DNA of 64,000 nucleotides, taken from Scalesia atractyloides. Its lineage: Eukaryota; Streptophyta; Magnoliopsida; Asterales; Asteraceae. Position 1 is the first letter of the stretch, and each line of letters starts with the position of its first letter. Below, one piece after another: positions 20,931 through 33,371 of the stretch. The notes under the pieces were generated by a model that ran no database searches, was not told the origin of the DNA, and was given only the letters and a program-made list of their open reading frames with translations. The stretch covers positions 17,745,912 through 17,809,911 of the forward strand of contig CAMTDV010000013.1 of the NCBI GenBank assembly GCA_947069175.1. Direction: 5' to 3'. The position numbers and the translations under genes are program-made.

Positions 20931-23900
20931 CCATTGAAGATCTGGGCATGCCATTTGCATCAATATAAGTAACCTCGCGGAAAATTAAATTAGTTGAGGA
21001 TGAGGTTGATGATGCTTTTGATTGGTTTGCAATAGGGGCAGAAGACTGAATCTTGGTCAATGTCTTAGGCCTCCAAGTTAACGAATCAGACTTCTGCACG
21101 ATCCTTGGAGTGTAGAAGGATTCTGGGAACCTGAAGGGCTTAAAGACTTGAGAGAATGTTTCTTGGCCAAGTTCCAGTCTTGATCAGAAGACTTAGCCAT
21201 AGATCGAGCCTGAGGTAGGCGATTAGGCATAGTCTTCTAATATTGTGAGTATAATGTCTTAAACGGTGTAAAGGCCTTTTGACAATTTCGTGCAATATGC
21301 TCGGGAAATCCACAATTGAAACAGGTCTGCCTCTTCTGGAAGAAAATAGTCCGTTCAGCTTGGGAAATTCTAGGCAATTTGTCTGTCAGTTTCTTGCTTT
21401 CAGGTACTGACGGCTGATGCACGGTGTTGTTCTTGACTGTTGCCTGCGCATAACCATCAGCATACTTGTTAGTTTTGTGATTTGAATTTGAAAATTTGGA
21501 ACATGTAGATTTAGGCGTAACTTTAACTGATATCTGTTCAGCTGTTTGCTAACAGATGCAGTTTGTGGCTGCTGAGTCAATTTGTCAGAGTGATGAAGGG
21601 ACTTAGCAGGTGCCTTTACATTTGCCGGAGACGCTTGTTTGGTTTTCTTCTTTTTGGATCGGCGTGTTCTCCGTTTCTTAATTTTATTTTTCAAATCACA
21701 TTTCGTGACAGATTCTGTAAAGGACACGGGTGGTTCCGCAGGGACATCCTTTTCTGAATTTTCAGAAGATGAGCTTAAAACGTTATAGGTAGGTGGAATC
21801 TCTGAATTTTGAAAAGTTTGAGAATCCGATTCAGAATCAGTTTTAAGATTTTCATTTGAATCATCAGAAAAGGAATGCTCATCATCTGTTGTTTCAGAAT
21901 CAGTCCCTTGTGCTTGGTTTGAAGAAGCTGAGTCGCCCGAATCTTCTAGAATTATGCCAACATCAATGTTGGTTGGTTGGTTGACTTTTTCACTATCAGC
22001 CCTGGGATTCGCATCAACAGACGAAACCTCTGGAGAAGAATTTCCGGTCTCTTCAGTTGGAACTGATGAAACCGAATCATCTGTCGATGCTGGACCTGTA
22101 GCTAAATTCATGTTTTCATCACAGGAGTTATTACAGTTATTAGTATCATTCAAAACATCAGCATTCGATGAAAAACCAGAATTAAAGTCTGTGTTCTTAA
22201 CACAACCAACACTGTCTGAGAATTTAAATTGTTCAGCAAGAAATTGATTTAAAATGTCAATAACGGGCTTATAAAATTCATAATCAGCAGCCGAATTGTC
22301 TGAATATCCTCAACTAAAATTTCTTCTGCACATGAGGTAGACACGTTAGTAGCGTTCACGAATTCAGTTTTAGTTTTAGAAGACTTTTCTCCTTTAGATT
22401 CTGTGGAGGATGTTGATTCCTCTTCCTTAGGCGTTACTTTCTCCAAATCATCTGAACTACAAGAAGGATGATCACCAGATTCATGTGAAAGTGGTGTAGA
22501 AGTAACAAAAGCATCATCCCTCTTGAGTTCAGTTGGTTTAGAGAACTTTGGGTCATAGGGCTTCCATGGTTTAGAGAGATAATCTGAAGGTTTACCATAA
22601 ATCATTTTTTCTGCATTTTCTAGACCAGCCCTAGATTCAGGCATTCTTGTATAGTTATGATTATAAGGTGGAGGAGCCTTATTATACCCAATACCTTTGG
22701 TGAAATTTTTCTGGTAATTTAGCTGAAGGTTACATAAGTCCTTGACCAGTTTACTGGAAGTTTCAAATTTTTTATGTTTATTTAATTTTCGTGAAACTTC
22801 CCTGTTAAGGAATTTAGCTTGGCTAAGGCTGCTTGAAGTTCTACGTCCTTTTCAGCTAGTTTTAGCTTATAGTCGTATACCCAACACTGCTGTTGGTTCA
22901 AGTCTAGCTTTAGTTGAGCTATATCTTGTTTCTGAGCTTCGAACTTTTCCATAAGAAGCTTGTTCTTATGTTTAAGGGCGATGTTCTGTGACGCAGCTTG
23001 CTGGTATTTAGGTACAAGAGTTGAATTATGGGCACGCATTTGTGATAATTTAAAATGACAACTATCAGAACAGAGAATTCGAACCATTTCCGAAAGATCG
23101 GGCGTCTCAGTTGTCTGCGCCATCATGCAGTGGTTGTTGTTCTTGGAGAGATTCAAAGTTTCCATCTGATCTGCAACATCTGCCCAGTTGAATCCTTCGT
23201 GCTGTTGTGCCACCAATGCTGTAGATTTCCCGCCCGAGCTGCTCGAGGGACTTGTAGTGGACTTTGAGGGAGAGACTGGCACCAGCTGTCTGTCGCTGCT
23301 CTGTATGTCTGCCACCCTGGATGACACATATCCGGATGGCGGCTTCTTGCATTCCCTAGCAAAATGTCTTGGTTCGTGACATCTGTAGCTCCTGAGTTTA
23401 TCCTTTGTAAGACCAATCTTCAAATTTGACAATGGTTACCGTCCATACTTCTTTTGAAACTTGTTGACACGAAAGGCAGCCATTGCAAGATTCCAGGACA
23501 CATCGATCACGTCCAGATCCTCCTCCATTATTTGATCCACTTCGGTTGGAAGAATGGATGGAGGAGTCAGATCACCGGCCAAAAAGGTGTTCAAGCTGTT
23601 GATCATCGAAGCAGCAATAGCCAATTTCTCCTTGTTTTCTTTAGTGAGAAAAGCAGAGTTGGACACAGGTTGAGTAGGTGCAGGCGCTGGAGCAGCAGAT
23701 TGGGGAATGCTGCCTTGTTGAACTGCTTGAGGAACGACATGACTGAAGACCATGTTAGGATACTGAGCATGGTACTGTGTCTGAACTTGAGCAGCAGAAA
23801 TCATAGTGGGAGTTTGAGATTGAATACCATACACGTACTGGGTTTCTGCGGCGTGACGAGAGGACTATAAACCACATTTGAGCTACTCGGTGTTTGAGAA

Positions 23901-24318
23901 TTTCCTTGCAGAGGGTTATAAACCAAATTTTGGGACATCAATGCGGCATTTTGCCCTGTTATCCCGGCGGCCATCAAACTGCTCTGATGATTTATGTCTC
24001 TCTGCTTGTTATCAATCTCACACGATTTAATAGTAGCTATTATTTCTGTGAGAGTGACATCATTCAGGTTCTTTGTCTTTTTGATCATTCCAACATCCGC
24101 ATCCCAACTCTTTGGCAGTGAATTTAACAATTGTCTGTTCATAGCACTATTTGTGAGAGTAATCTCAGCTGAAATCATCTGGGAAACAAGCTTTACATAT
24201 CGACGTATCTGGTTCTCAATGGTTTCCCCGTAGATGTGATTAAATGAGCTGAATTGTTGATTTAGCAGATTTACCCTGCTTGCCTTCATATCTGCATTTT
24301 CCTCATAGAGATTTTGCA
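20931..24318 (-). pseudogene. Copia gag, large C-terminal part
   Basis: Minus strand, several pieces. At 24289-23801 is a UBN2-type capsid domain (NLLNQQFSSFNHIYGETIEN). At 23834-23436 is a Gln/Pro/Ala-rich stretch. At 23432-22782 is a first zinc knuckle missing its first Cys (SYRCHEPRHFAREC) and then a coiled coil. At 22644-21386 are long acidic, Ser-rich segments. At 21422-21237 is a second, complete knuckle, CFNCGFPEHIARNC. Frameshifts separate the pieces. Together with 42640-43052 the gag would exceed 1000 residues, large for Copia but in keeping with SIRE-like elements. The N-terminal part is separated by Gypsy B. Confidence 0.85.
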
Positions 24319-24323
24319 GTTCC
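24319..24323. other. Target duplication GTTCC of Gypsy B (left copy)
   Basis: GTTCC at 24319-24323 repeats at 42635-42639. Removing 24324-42639 rejoins the Copia gag in frame, so the insertion site is certain. Confidence 0.95.
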
Positions 24324-24820
24324 TGTCACACCCCGACCCGCAGCGGAATAAGGGTCGGGGCATAATTGGGTTATCACCAAAGCTCATGATATTTACTAAT
24401 ATGTTTCATATTTATTAAAGTCAAAATTACATTCTCAATAATCCAAACATGTCCATACAATACAAAGAAAATTAACCAACTAAACAATCCAAGCTCTAAA
24501 CCAGTTTATTCTTCTAAGCCAATCCTATGTGTTTCTTACTGCAGCTGGTTCACCTGTATCATGTGTAAAAATGGGGGTTTTTGGGTCAACATAAGTTTGC
24601 GAGTGAACCTTGTTAGATAAACATTTATTATTGATTTCTTGTTATTTTTATCAAGGAAAAATTGTGCAATAGTCATATGTGAGCAAATGTAAATAATTAA
24701 ACAATAGCAATAACCACCACAAACTATAACATACAATAACATACCATAACATACAATAACATGTGAGCTTGCATGAATGAAACTGTATATGTTGGCAACA
24801 TCACGTTCACGCTCATAATG
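24324..24820 (-). repeat. Gypsy B 3' LTR, first segment
   Basis: Matches 39957-40467 of the right LTR up to the solo LTR insertion at 24821. It ends in TAATG, the target duplicated at 28111-28115. Confidence 0.93.
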
Positions 24821-27800
24821 TGTCACACCCTCAATTTCCACTTGCGGAGTTCTACCGCGAGACGTGTGAACAAACCAGAATCTAAGACACTAGTACGTCG
24901 AACGACTCTATATGATTTGATAATACGTTTTCCAAAACCATTTGTTGTAAATTTTAGATTACCAATATTTAGCATGAGTATCAGTTTTAAAGTTTGAGCG
25001 GAAGCATAAATAAGTAGTGATGCGGCGCCAACACAAACGCCAAAACAAAAGTAAAATCCCAAAACAATATTAATAAATGAGACTCTATAATGATGTCTTG
25101 TTCAATGCGTGTGCGTGCACCTAGAGCTCCTAGCGTCCTGAGAAACATGTAAAGAAACAAGTGTCAACATTAAAGATGAGTGAGTTCACATGTTTTCATA
25201 AATTTGTTGTTCGGTTTTAGTTTGTTACTCCGTTATCCCCAACCCGGGATAACATATCAGTTGCATTATTCCAAACCCGGAATAATAAGTTGTTGCTTCC
25301 AATATTCCCAAACCGGAATATTAAGTTGTGTTTCCATTATCCCCAACCCGGGATAATACGTTGATGTTCCAATATTCCAAACCCGGAATATTAAGTTGTT
25401 CCGTAATTAAGTTCAATATTAATGTATATAGGTAGCTAGCCTAAAGTCATGTCACTAAGTGTTCGCGATCGAAGCTGACATTTGTGCCTCCGTTTTGCCA
25501 GGTCTATCACATGACCATGGCGATGTTAGGCCAATCATACACCCGTTGACCAAACCCGGTCAGCTAGCGCGACTAGCTCGGATGGGGCTCGTCAGACCCA
25601 GTAGTACTACTTATAATTCCCCCGCTACTTAACCCAAATATTAACGATCCGAGGAGATTGTCGAGGACTTAAGTGATAAAGCTGCATAGTGACCATAACA
25701 TTACATTAACATTAACTTAGTTACCGCATAGTTATATGACGTTACATTCGTATAACGTAAAGAGTTTGAGTTTAAGAATGTATACATGTTTCTCCCCCTG
25801 TTGTTTAAAACCGTATAAAGTTAGGGGCTGTGAACTCACCTTTATTTGCTCGGTTAGTGTGGAATAGATGTTATAAGAGATGGGACCGCTAGTTGCGTCC
25901 TAACAAACCAATTAATTCCACGTCAGTGTGTAATCACACCAATACAAATTCCACACGCAATTTACTCACAAAGTGATACACACAAACAACATATCTAACA
26001 CTCAAACATGCATGCAAGTATTCTCATAGGATCATAGTAATCAAACAACTTATCATGAACACATTCCAAATCCATGCAACACTTTAATGCATAAAATCAC
26101 AAATTAACAACTTTCTGCTTAACACTCAATTATTCAGCTGTTTTCTAGGATTTTTATAAAATAGTTCCAGCATTCTAAAAATTCTCGTATTTTTACAGTA
26201 GGTGACATTTATACCATAGAAATTTATATAATTTTCTCAAGTCCTAAATCTCTACCAATTAACCATAAATATTAATTCACTAAGCTGCAGTCAGATTTAC
26301 TGCTTTCTGACTGCAGTCCACGGAAGAATTTATTTAAAAATCACTGATCGTCCGATTAACGAAATTCCAATTGGAGTTGCCCGGAAATTTCTATACCTAG
26401 TTGCTGTACAAAAATCATGACCCAACTCTCTACTGATTTTAAAATCTAGCTTAATAAACAACCAACAAAATTTCTAGAATTTTAACAGCTTTACCTACTG
26501 AACTTGTTTAGCCCTTTAAAAATATCAAACGATTTCAGAAAATTATGAATCCAGTGCCATTAGATTCCTTATTCAATTCTCTACGTTCTAGACATCAGAA
26601 AATCCATTTTTCGACAACTAACGACCAAGTTACAGCCAGATGAAGTCGGCTGTATCTGGTATTCAGCAGACTGTTTCAGCATTCTTGTTACAATTTATTC
26701 GCACAACTCGTTCGTACGGTTAACCTAGGTGATTATAATCCGATCTCTACTCATAGATTGAGACTAATAACCTATCCATGCAAATCTACTCAATAACTTC
26801 TAGTTATTATAACAAAACACACTTGAAACTTCATGAGATCCGCAAACAAGTATACATGCATATCAACATTGATTAATTCAGCCGATTACATCTAATACAT
26901 CTAATATCCGAAAATAATCATGCGTATGTATATACAGTCAGTTCAGCAGGTTATATGTAGGCACATATAGTCCGAAACTATACCATCATGCAGTCTGTGA
27001 ACAGCAACAACCAACACACATATATTCGAAGCAACTAACCTTTCAAGCCTACATGTAACCGAAACTTTTATATCAATTCTTTCAAGCATGTACATATATA
27101 TATATATATACCCGAAATAATACAATCAAAACACATGTATCCGCAACAACTGAGCATCCAATCATACATATAATCCGAGACAACCAAACATTCAAGCACA
27201 CATGCAATCCGAGACAACCAAACATTCAAGCATATATGTAATCCGTGACAATACAATCAAACGATCTGAACACAACCAAGTCACACACACGTATCCGATT
27301 ATGGTCTTGTATCATATGATAAGGTAGACGAACCGTGATTAAGTTAGAGAAATTCGGTGATCAGAAACTGCTTGCAGCCGAGAGGAAAGAAAGCCAGGCT
27401 GATCCGCGATCTGAATGAAGGTAAAGATGGAGATTGTTGTGCTGCTGTAACCGAGAGGATTAAACTAACAAGAATGGCAGCTGATAGCGATCACAGGAGG
27501 CAAGAACAAGCTGCCGACGGCTGATTTCTTTTAGGGTTTTGGAGTTGTGAAAGAGAGCATGCAAGAGGTGATATATATAAGCGTAAAAAGATAGGGTTGC
27601 GGTTTGGTTGAGTTACACGGCCGCAAGTGGTTTCGGTTTGGGTTTGGGTCTTGCGGCCGAGAATCTTGGGTTGTTTGTTTTGGGTCTTGATCACGTGGCC
27701 GAGGGACTAGAATGGTTGGTTTGGCCGATTAGTTTGAGTTGGATTGGGTGGGTTCGGTTTGGGTTTTATCTTGCGGCCAAGAGACTAGGGTGAGTTAATT

Positions 27801-28110
27801 TGATTTGAGTTTTGATCTTGGCCGAATAGTTAGAGTGCCGAGAGACTAGGTTTGATCGTTGTTTTCTTCTATCCGAAGACTTAGGTTCAAGGTTTAATCT
27901 TTGTGAACTCCTAGAGTCACCATGAACCAAGATTGGAACGTGACGCGGTTCGGTTCAGTTCGTGTACGTATCTACTCTAATGATTACTTTATAACTAAAC
28001 AATTACACAAACACTCATCACGTATTCATTCCATGCACGCTTAATACTTAGCACACATATTATTCGACAAGTGTGACGTGTAAGTTATCCGAAAAACCCG
28101 GGATATCACA
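24821..28110. mobile_element. Solo LTR (3.29 kb) inside Gypsy B LTR
   Basis: Starts TGTCACACCC and ends GGGATATCACA, so it has TG...CA termini. It is flanked by TAATG on both sides (24816-24820 and 28111-28115), and the uninterrupted Gypsy B LTR at 40455-40480 shows the empty site. I find no PBS, polypurine tract or protease/RT/integrase coding inside. This is what remains after recombination between the two LTRs of a full element. The sequence holds a five-hairpin tandem array at 25232-25392, a (TA)n tract near 27095, and AT-rich DNA. Similar termini suggest another Gypsy family, but it is not homologous to the A/B/C LTRs beyond the ends. Confidence 0.88.
25232..25392. repeat. Five tandem hairpins with covarying stems
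   Basis: Perfect 8-bp stems with 6-base loops (CAACCC, AAACCC or CAAACC) start at 25232, 25265, 25301, 25336 and 25371. The left arms are GTTATCCC, ATTATTCC, AATATTCC, ATTATCCC and AATATTCC. Each right arm is the exact complement, so base changes on one side are matched on the other. Unit spacing is 33-36 bp. Confidence 0.92.
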
Positions 28111-28771
28111 TAATGTAATGGGGAACGGGCGGCCTATGATAAATGTATGTACTGAAAATGATGAATGTCTGTGCGATCAAGGCTCAATCAAACGGAGCCG
28201 ACCGTATGTTGGCACGCCAGGTTCACGCTCATAATGTAATAGGGAACTGCTCAATGCTCATAATGTAATGGGGAGCGACGGCCTATGAAATTGCATGTAC
28301 TGAACGTAATAAACTAAATCTAAATAATAACCACACAACAGTTGATACACGCTGAATACACATTTGTTCATGATATGATGTATGCACAATGATTTAAATA
28401 TAATAATTGGTAAGACACATGATACACCCCAAAAACGTGATTAAAACGGGGAATTTGTAGAGATTCACTCACATTGGGTGCGTTTGATTGGAGATGATGA
28501 GATGCGCACGAGTTTGAAGGATTGAACAATGAGGATTAACTAACCTAAATAATAACGGAAAGTATAGTTAAAGAGTGGATTTTATTAATAATTTTAATAA
28601 GATTTTTAGATATATTTTTGTGAGTTTAAGGCTATTTCCCATCTTTAAAAACATTATTTTTAAGTATTTTTAATTGATTTTTAAATTAAATTAAATAAAT
28701 AAAAATATAAAAATATGTTGACTTTTGCGTTGATCGTTGACCGTTTGACCGGTTCCATTGTGTATATGTAT

Positions 28772-29187
28772 GCGCCGGGCAGGACTCGAACCCGAGACCT
28801 CCCGTACGCGTGCACGCAGCTCTACCAACTGAGCTACGTGTCTAACCCGAAATAATCCTGTTTTTAATTATATTTATATACTAATTTAGTTTATTCAAAA
28901 TTCATTTATTTTTAAAAAGAATTTTAATCATCAACCCGGTGCTGTCAACAGGTCTCGAACCCGGGACCTGTGTTTTAACGTTACACACAGTCCACCGCTG
29001 GACTGTGTGTCTAACTTGGTTAATATGCAGATTTTTATTATACTTAACATCTAACGGCGAAAAGGATCCGGTTCAGTTAGAAAAACAAAACATTTTTATT
29101 ACAGAGAATACGTGTGTCAAGGATCGAACTCGCGGCATGTGATATGTATGTGCACACAGTCCACCGCTGGACTGTGTGTCTAACTCG
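28772..29187 (-). other. Three antisense tRNA-like modules in Gypsy B 3' LTR
   Basis: Module 1, 28772-28849, has TAGCTCAGTTGGTAGAGC and box B GGGTTCGAGTCC with a four-pair T-stem. Module 2, 28935-29020, has a 12-bp hairpin (arm ACACACAGTCCA, loop CCGC) and box B GGGTTCGAGACC set in a 6-bp stem CAGGTC/GACCTG. Module 3, 29109-29187, has the same hairpin and a weaker GAGTTCGATCC. The acceptor ends do not pair. Confidence 0.75.
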
Positions 29188-30018
29188 AGATAATATACAG
29201 ATTTTATTAAACTTATAATCAAACTATCATCGTCTTCTTCGTTACAAAATTACAGTCTGCGATTACTCTATTGTTTCTTGTTTAATTCGATTGACAAACA
29301 TTCAACAGACTAAAATGAAATGACAGAGACGATTTTTAGAAGTAAACATACCAGAGAACGATTTATCTCAGAATTCCGGCAAGTCGTCGGCTCTGTTTTT
29401 ACTGATTTCGACTGAAAGAATAAATTAACAGTTTTGATTAGCTAAGCGAGGAATTGAAGTATTAAACAAGAGTTATCAGAAGGTTTGAATGTCTATACCG
29501 TGTTACAGCGGAAGATAAGAATTTTCAGATGTTTTCGGCGAGCTGGAATTATCCGATATCGACGTCTGAAATTGATTCCGATTGAAGGGTTTGAGTTAGC
29601 AATAGCTTAACAATTGATAGACAACGAAAGAATTGAGAGACTTACTGATTTGATGGAAAACACGGTTTTCCGGCGAAAGTCCGGCGAGTTCAAATAGCTT
29701 TTCCGGCGGACTGAAAGTTGTGCGAAAATGCAATTGAAGGTTTCCAGAGTGTGTTTGAGTCGTGAGAGAGGACAAAGATTGAAGTAATTCAGGAATTGAA
29801 AGTTTTCGGTTATTAAAACCGATTCACTCTAGAATTCAAGTTCATTCAAAGCAAAATTGATTGAAGGTGTCGGTGTATCAGTTAAACTCAGTAAACCGCG
29901 ATAAATCAAACGTCTTTGGACGTTTGGTGACCGATTTCGGTTACAGTTGGCGTAACCGGATTAATTTATGATAGACCATAAAATTCAATTGTTTCCTAGT
30001 ATTTACAGAAAACAACAA

Positions 30019-30097
30019 GTGGCGGAGTGGTTATATGTGTGTGTGATAAGGCTTTGAGTTTAAACCCGGCTGACCCGGGTTCGAGTCCCGGCAGCCT
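30019..30097 (+). other. Sense tRNA-like module in Gypsy B 3' LTR
   Basis: GTGGCGGAGTGGTTA leads to a perfect T-arm, CCGGG TTCGAGT CCCGG, followed by CAGCC. This is the best preserved sense copy and is the same at 42379-42457. Confidence 0.72.
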
Positions 30098-30281
30098 AAT
30101 TTTCTTTTTAATTATTTTATTTTTACTTTTTATCAATTATAACTTTTATATTCTAGTTTGTTTATTAATTATGCATCATTAAAAATTAAAACGGACATAA
30201 ATACGCAACGAAACATTTATAACTTGATATTCGATTACAAACGGAGTGGGTTTGGAAAACCCGTTTTTGACAAATGTTACA

Positions 30282-30315
30282 GTATCCCCTACTTTTAGGA
30301 ATTTCGTCCCGAAAT
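30282..30315 (-). promoter_or_regulatory. Gypsy B polypurine tract and 3' end
   Basis: The minus strand reads TAAAAGTAGGGGATAC against the LTR, as in A. Confidence 0.8.
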
Positions 30316-30768
30316 TTAAGTAGTAGTAGTAGGAAAAAGATGCGGGTATTTTTCGCGCATTGAGTCTTCACGTTCCCAAGTAAACTCAGGTCCCCGTTTC
30401 GACTCCCAACGTACCCTAACAATTGGAATGCAACTTCGTCGAAGACGTTTTTCTCCGAAGTCCATGATCTCTACTGGTCTTTCAATAAAAAGCATAGATT
30501 CATCAATCTGAATATCTTCCAGAGGAATATGGAGGTTTTCATCAGCGAGGCACTTCTTCAAGTTTGATACGTGGAATGTGGGATGAATCCTGTTGAGTTC
30601 TTCTGGTAGATCAAGCTTGTATGCTACAGGTCCTACTCTTTCGAGTATCTTGTAAGGTCCTACGTAGCGTGGTGCTAGCTTGCCTTTTTGACCAAAACGA
30701 ACTACTCCCTTCCATGGTGATACTTTTAAAAGTACATGATCACCAATGTTAAACTCCAAAGGCTTCCG
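30316..30768 (-). pseudogene. Gypsy B integrase C-terminus with chromodomain-like tail
   Basis: A 147-residue open stretch, MEFNIGDHVLLKVSPWKGVV through VRWESKRGPEFTWEREDSMR and EKYPHLF. This is the GPY/F-like integrase module followed by the Tekay chromodomain tail. A nonsense codon (CGA to TGA at 30766-30768) separates it from the upstream ORF, which is otherwise in frame. Confidence 0.9.
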
Positions 30769-32139
30769 TCATTTATCTGCATAACTCTTTTGACGACTTT
30801 GAGCCGCTAGAAGATTGTTTCGAATTTGATGGATCTTGTCTGTGGTTTCGTGAATCAATTCTGGACCAGTGATTTGAGCTTCCCCAATTTCGTACCAACA
30901 TACTGGAGATCGGCACTTACGACCATATAAAGCTTCAAAGGGTGCCATGCCGATGCTTGAATGATAGCTGTTGTTGTACGAAAATTCAACTAATGGTAGG
31001 TGAGCGTCCCAATTTCCCTTGAAGTCTATGACACATGCTCGAAGCATATCTTCAAGAGTTTGAATGGTGCGTTCAGATTGTCCATCAGTTTGAGGATGAT
31101 AAGCGGTACTGAGATCTAATCGCGTACCCAAAGCGGCTTGTACTGCTTGCCATGTTCGTGAAGTGAAACGACCATCACGATCTGAAATAATGCTTAACGG
31201 TACACCATGTCGGCTTACGATTTCGCTGATATAAATACGAGCTAGTTTTTCGTTCTTGAAATCTTCGCGGATAGGAATAAAGTGAGCTGATTTTGTAAGA
31301 CGATCAATGATTACCCATATAGTGTCATACCCACCAGGAGTGCGAGGTAACCCGGTAATGAAGTCCATGGTTATGTTTTCCCACTTCCATACAGGTATTT
31401 CAGGTTGGACCAGAAGTCCTGAGGGTCTTTGGTGTTCAGCTTTCACCTTGGAACATGTAAGGCACTTGGAAACAAAAACAGCAATATCCTTTTTCATTCC
31501 AGGCCACCAATAGGTGTATCGAAGGTCTTGATACATCTTATCGGCTCCTGGGTGTATAGAGTATCGTGTTTTGTAAGCCTCATTCATAAGAAATTCACGA
31601 AGGTTGTTGTGGTCAGGAATCCATATGCGATCTAGATAGTACAGAATACCGTCAGATTTAGTTTCAATTTTAAGTTCAGCTCCATAGGACAGCTCCTTTC
31701 GAATATCATCTTCCGTTACTGAAACATGTTGGGCTTCTCGAATTTGATCTTTAATGTCAGTTATGATTTGCGAACATAGAAGATGAATGGAGTTCGCATA
31801 ACCCTTTCGCCTGAGTGCATCAGCCACCACATTTGCCTTGCCAGGGTGGTACCGAATTTCACAGTCGTAATCATTTAGAAGTTCGACCCATCTTTGTTGC
31901 CTCATGTTTAACTCCTTTTGATTGAAGATATGTTGAAGACTCTTGTGGTCAGTGTATATTTCACACTTAGTACCGTAGAGATAATGTCTCCATATCTTAA
32001 GAGCGAACACAACGGTTCCAAGTTCTAGGTCATGGGTGGTGTAGTTCTTCTTATGAGTCTTGAGTTGTCTCGAAGCATAAGCTATAACCTTTCCTCTTTG
32101 CTTAGAACACAGGCTAGTCCTTGCCCTGACGCGTCGCAA
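30769..32139 (-). pseudogene. Gypsy B RNase H and integrase
   Basis: A 456-codon open stretch. The RNase H part has VIAYASRQLKTH and ALKIWRHYLYGTKCEIYTDH. The integrase HHCC finger follows (HPGADKMYQ, then CLTCSKVKAEH). The catalytic core has MDFITGLPRTPGGYD, SDRDGRFTS and the YHPQTDGQSERT Glu motif, and RQKSYADK closes the frame. The beginning is frame-shifted from the RT ORF by a 2-base deletion near 32100. Apart from these breaks the motifs are intact. Confidence 0.92.
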
Positions 32140-33371
32140 TAAACCACGAAGTCATCACAACCTTCAGGAAGAGTGAGGACTGGTGCATCACAGAGTTTTT
32201 GTTTAAGGGTTTGGAAGGCTTCTTCTTGATTGGGTCCCCATATGAAAGGTTTTCCCTTATGAGTTAAAGCCGTGAGTGGTACAGCAATGCGAGAGAAGTT
32301 CGAGATGAAACGGCGATAATAACCAGCCAAACCAAGGAATGATCTTACTTCAGTTGGTGTACGTGGCGCTTGCCATTCTTGTACTGCTTTGATTTTTGAG
32401 GGGTCGACATGTATTCCCTTGTCATTGACTACATGTCCAAGGAATTGTACCTCTTTTAACCAGAATTCGCATTTGGAGAATTTGGCGTAAAGCTTTTCAT
32501 TCTCTAGGAGTGTAAGGATGAGTCGAAGATGCCGTTCATGATCAGACTTAGACTTTGAATAAATGAGAATGTCGTCGATGAAGACTATAACAAAACGATC
32601 GAGATAAGGTTTGCAGACTCTGTTCATTAGATCCATGAAGACAGCTGGAGCGTTGGTTAAACCAAATGGCATGACCATGAATTCATAATGACCATAACGA
32701 GTTCGGAAAGCGGTCTTTGGGACGTCTTCTTCATGTACTCTAAGTTGATGATAACCAGATCGAAGGTCGATTTTTGAAAAACAGCTGGCGCCTTGAAGTT
32801 GGTCAAGAAGATCATCAATCCGAGGTAATGGATAGCGATTCTTGATTGTTAACTTGTTGAGTTCTCTGTAGTCGATGCACATGCGAAACGATCCATCTTT
32901 CTTCTTCACAAAAAGGACAGGTGCACCCCAAGGCGAGGAGCTAGGACGTATGAATCCTTTGTCAGTCAACTCTTGCAATTGACTGGCTAGCTCTTGCATT
33001 TCAGAGGGGGCTAACCTATAAGGAGACTTTGCAACTGGTGTAGCACCAGGTATAAGATCAATGCGGAATTTGACTTCTCTTTCGGGAGGAAGTCCTGAAA
33101 TGTCGTCAGGAAAAACTTGCGGGAAATCTTTTACTACAGGAATGTCTTCAAGTTTCTTCTCCATGGTTCCCTTTTTGACGACATGAGCTAAAAACGCGTC
33201 ATAATTCTTGCGAAGATATTTTTGAGCTTGAAGACAAGACATTAATCTGAGCCCTTTCGACGAGGTTTCTCCAAAGATTCGTAGGGTCTGACCGTTTTGA
33301 AAGAGGAATGCGTATAAACTTTTCGCGACATACAACTTCAGCCTGATGTTGGCTGAGCCAGTCCATACCAA
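32082..33371 (-). pseudogene. Gypsy B protease end, RT and start of RNase H
   Basis: A 429-codon open stretch. It includes ASQLQELTDKGFIRPSSSPW, the fingers FVKKKDGSFRMCIDYRELN, the catalytic FIDDILIYS near 32570, and RNase H start VYCDASGQGLACVL. It matches Gypsy A over its length. The upstream boundary is a frameshift from the protease region. Confidence 0.92.

Larger units (their letters stand above)
28116..30281 (-). repeat. Gypsy B 3' LTR, second segment
   Basis: Continues the LTR after the solo LTR and matches 40468-42634. It contains a W-box group at 28717-28752 (three TTGACC/T), three antisense tRNA-like modules and one sense module. Confidence 0.93.

Noticed and set aside
25232..25392. 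A CRISPR-like array
   Set aside because: Regular short palindromes invite the idea, but this lies in a plant solo LTR, the units have no unique spacers and no cas genes exist here.
26943..27793. Small ORFs in the solo LTR (for example 27491-27694, 27608-27793)
   Set aside because: Low-complexity products from AT-rich or GGTTTGGGTT-rich sequence, with no known domain.
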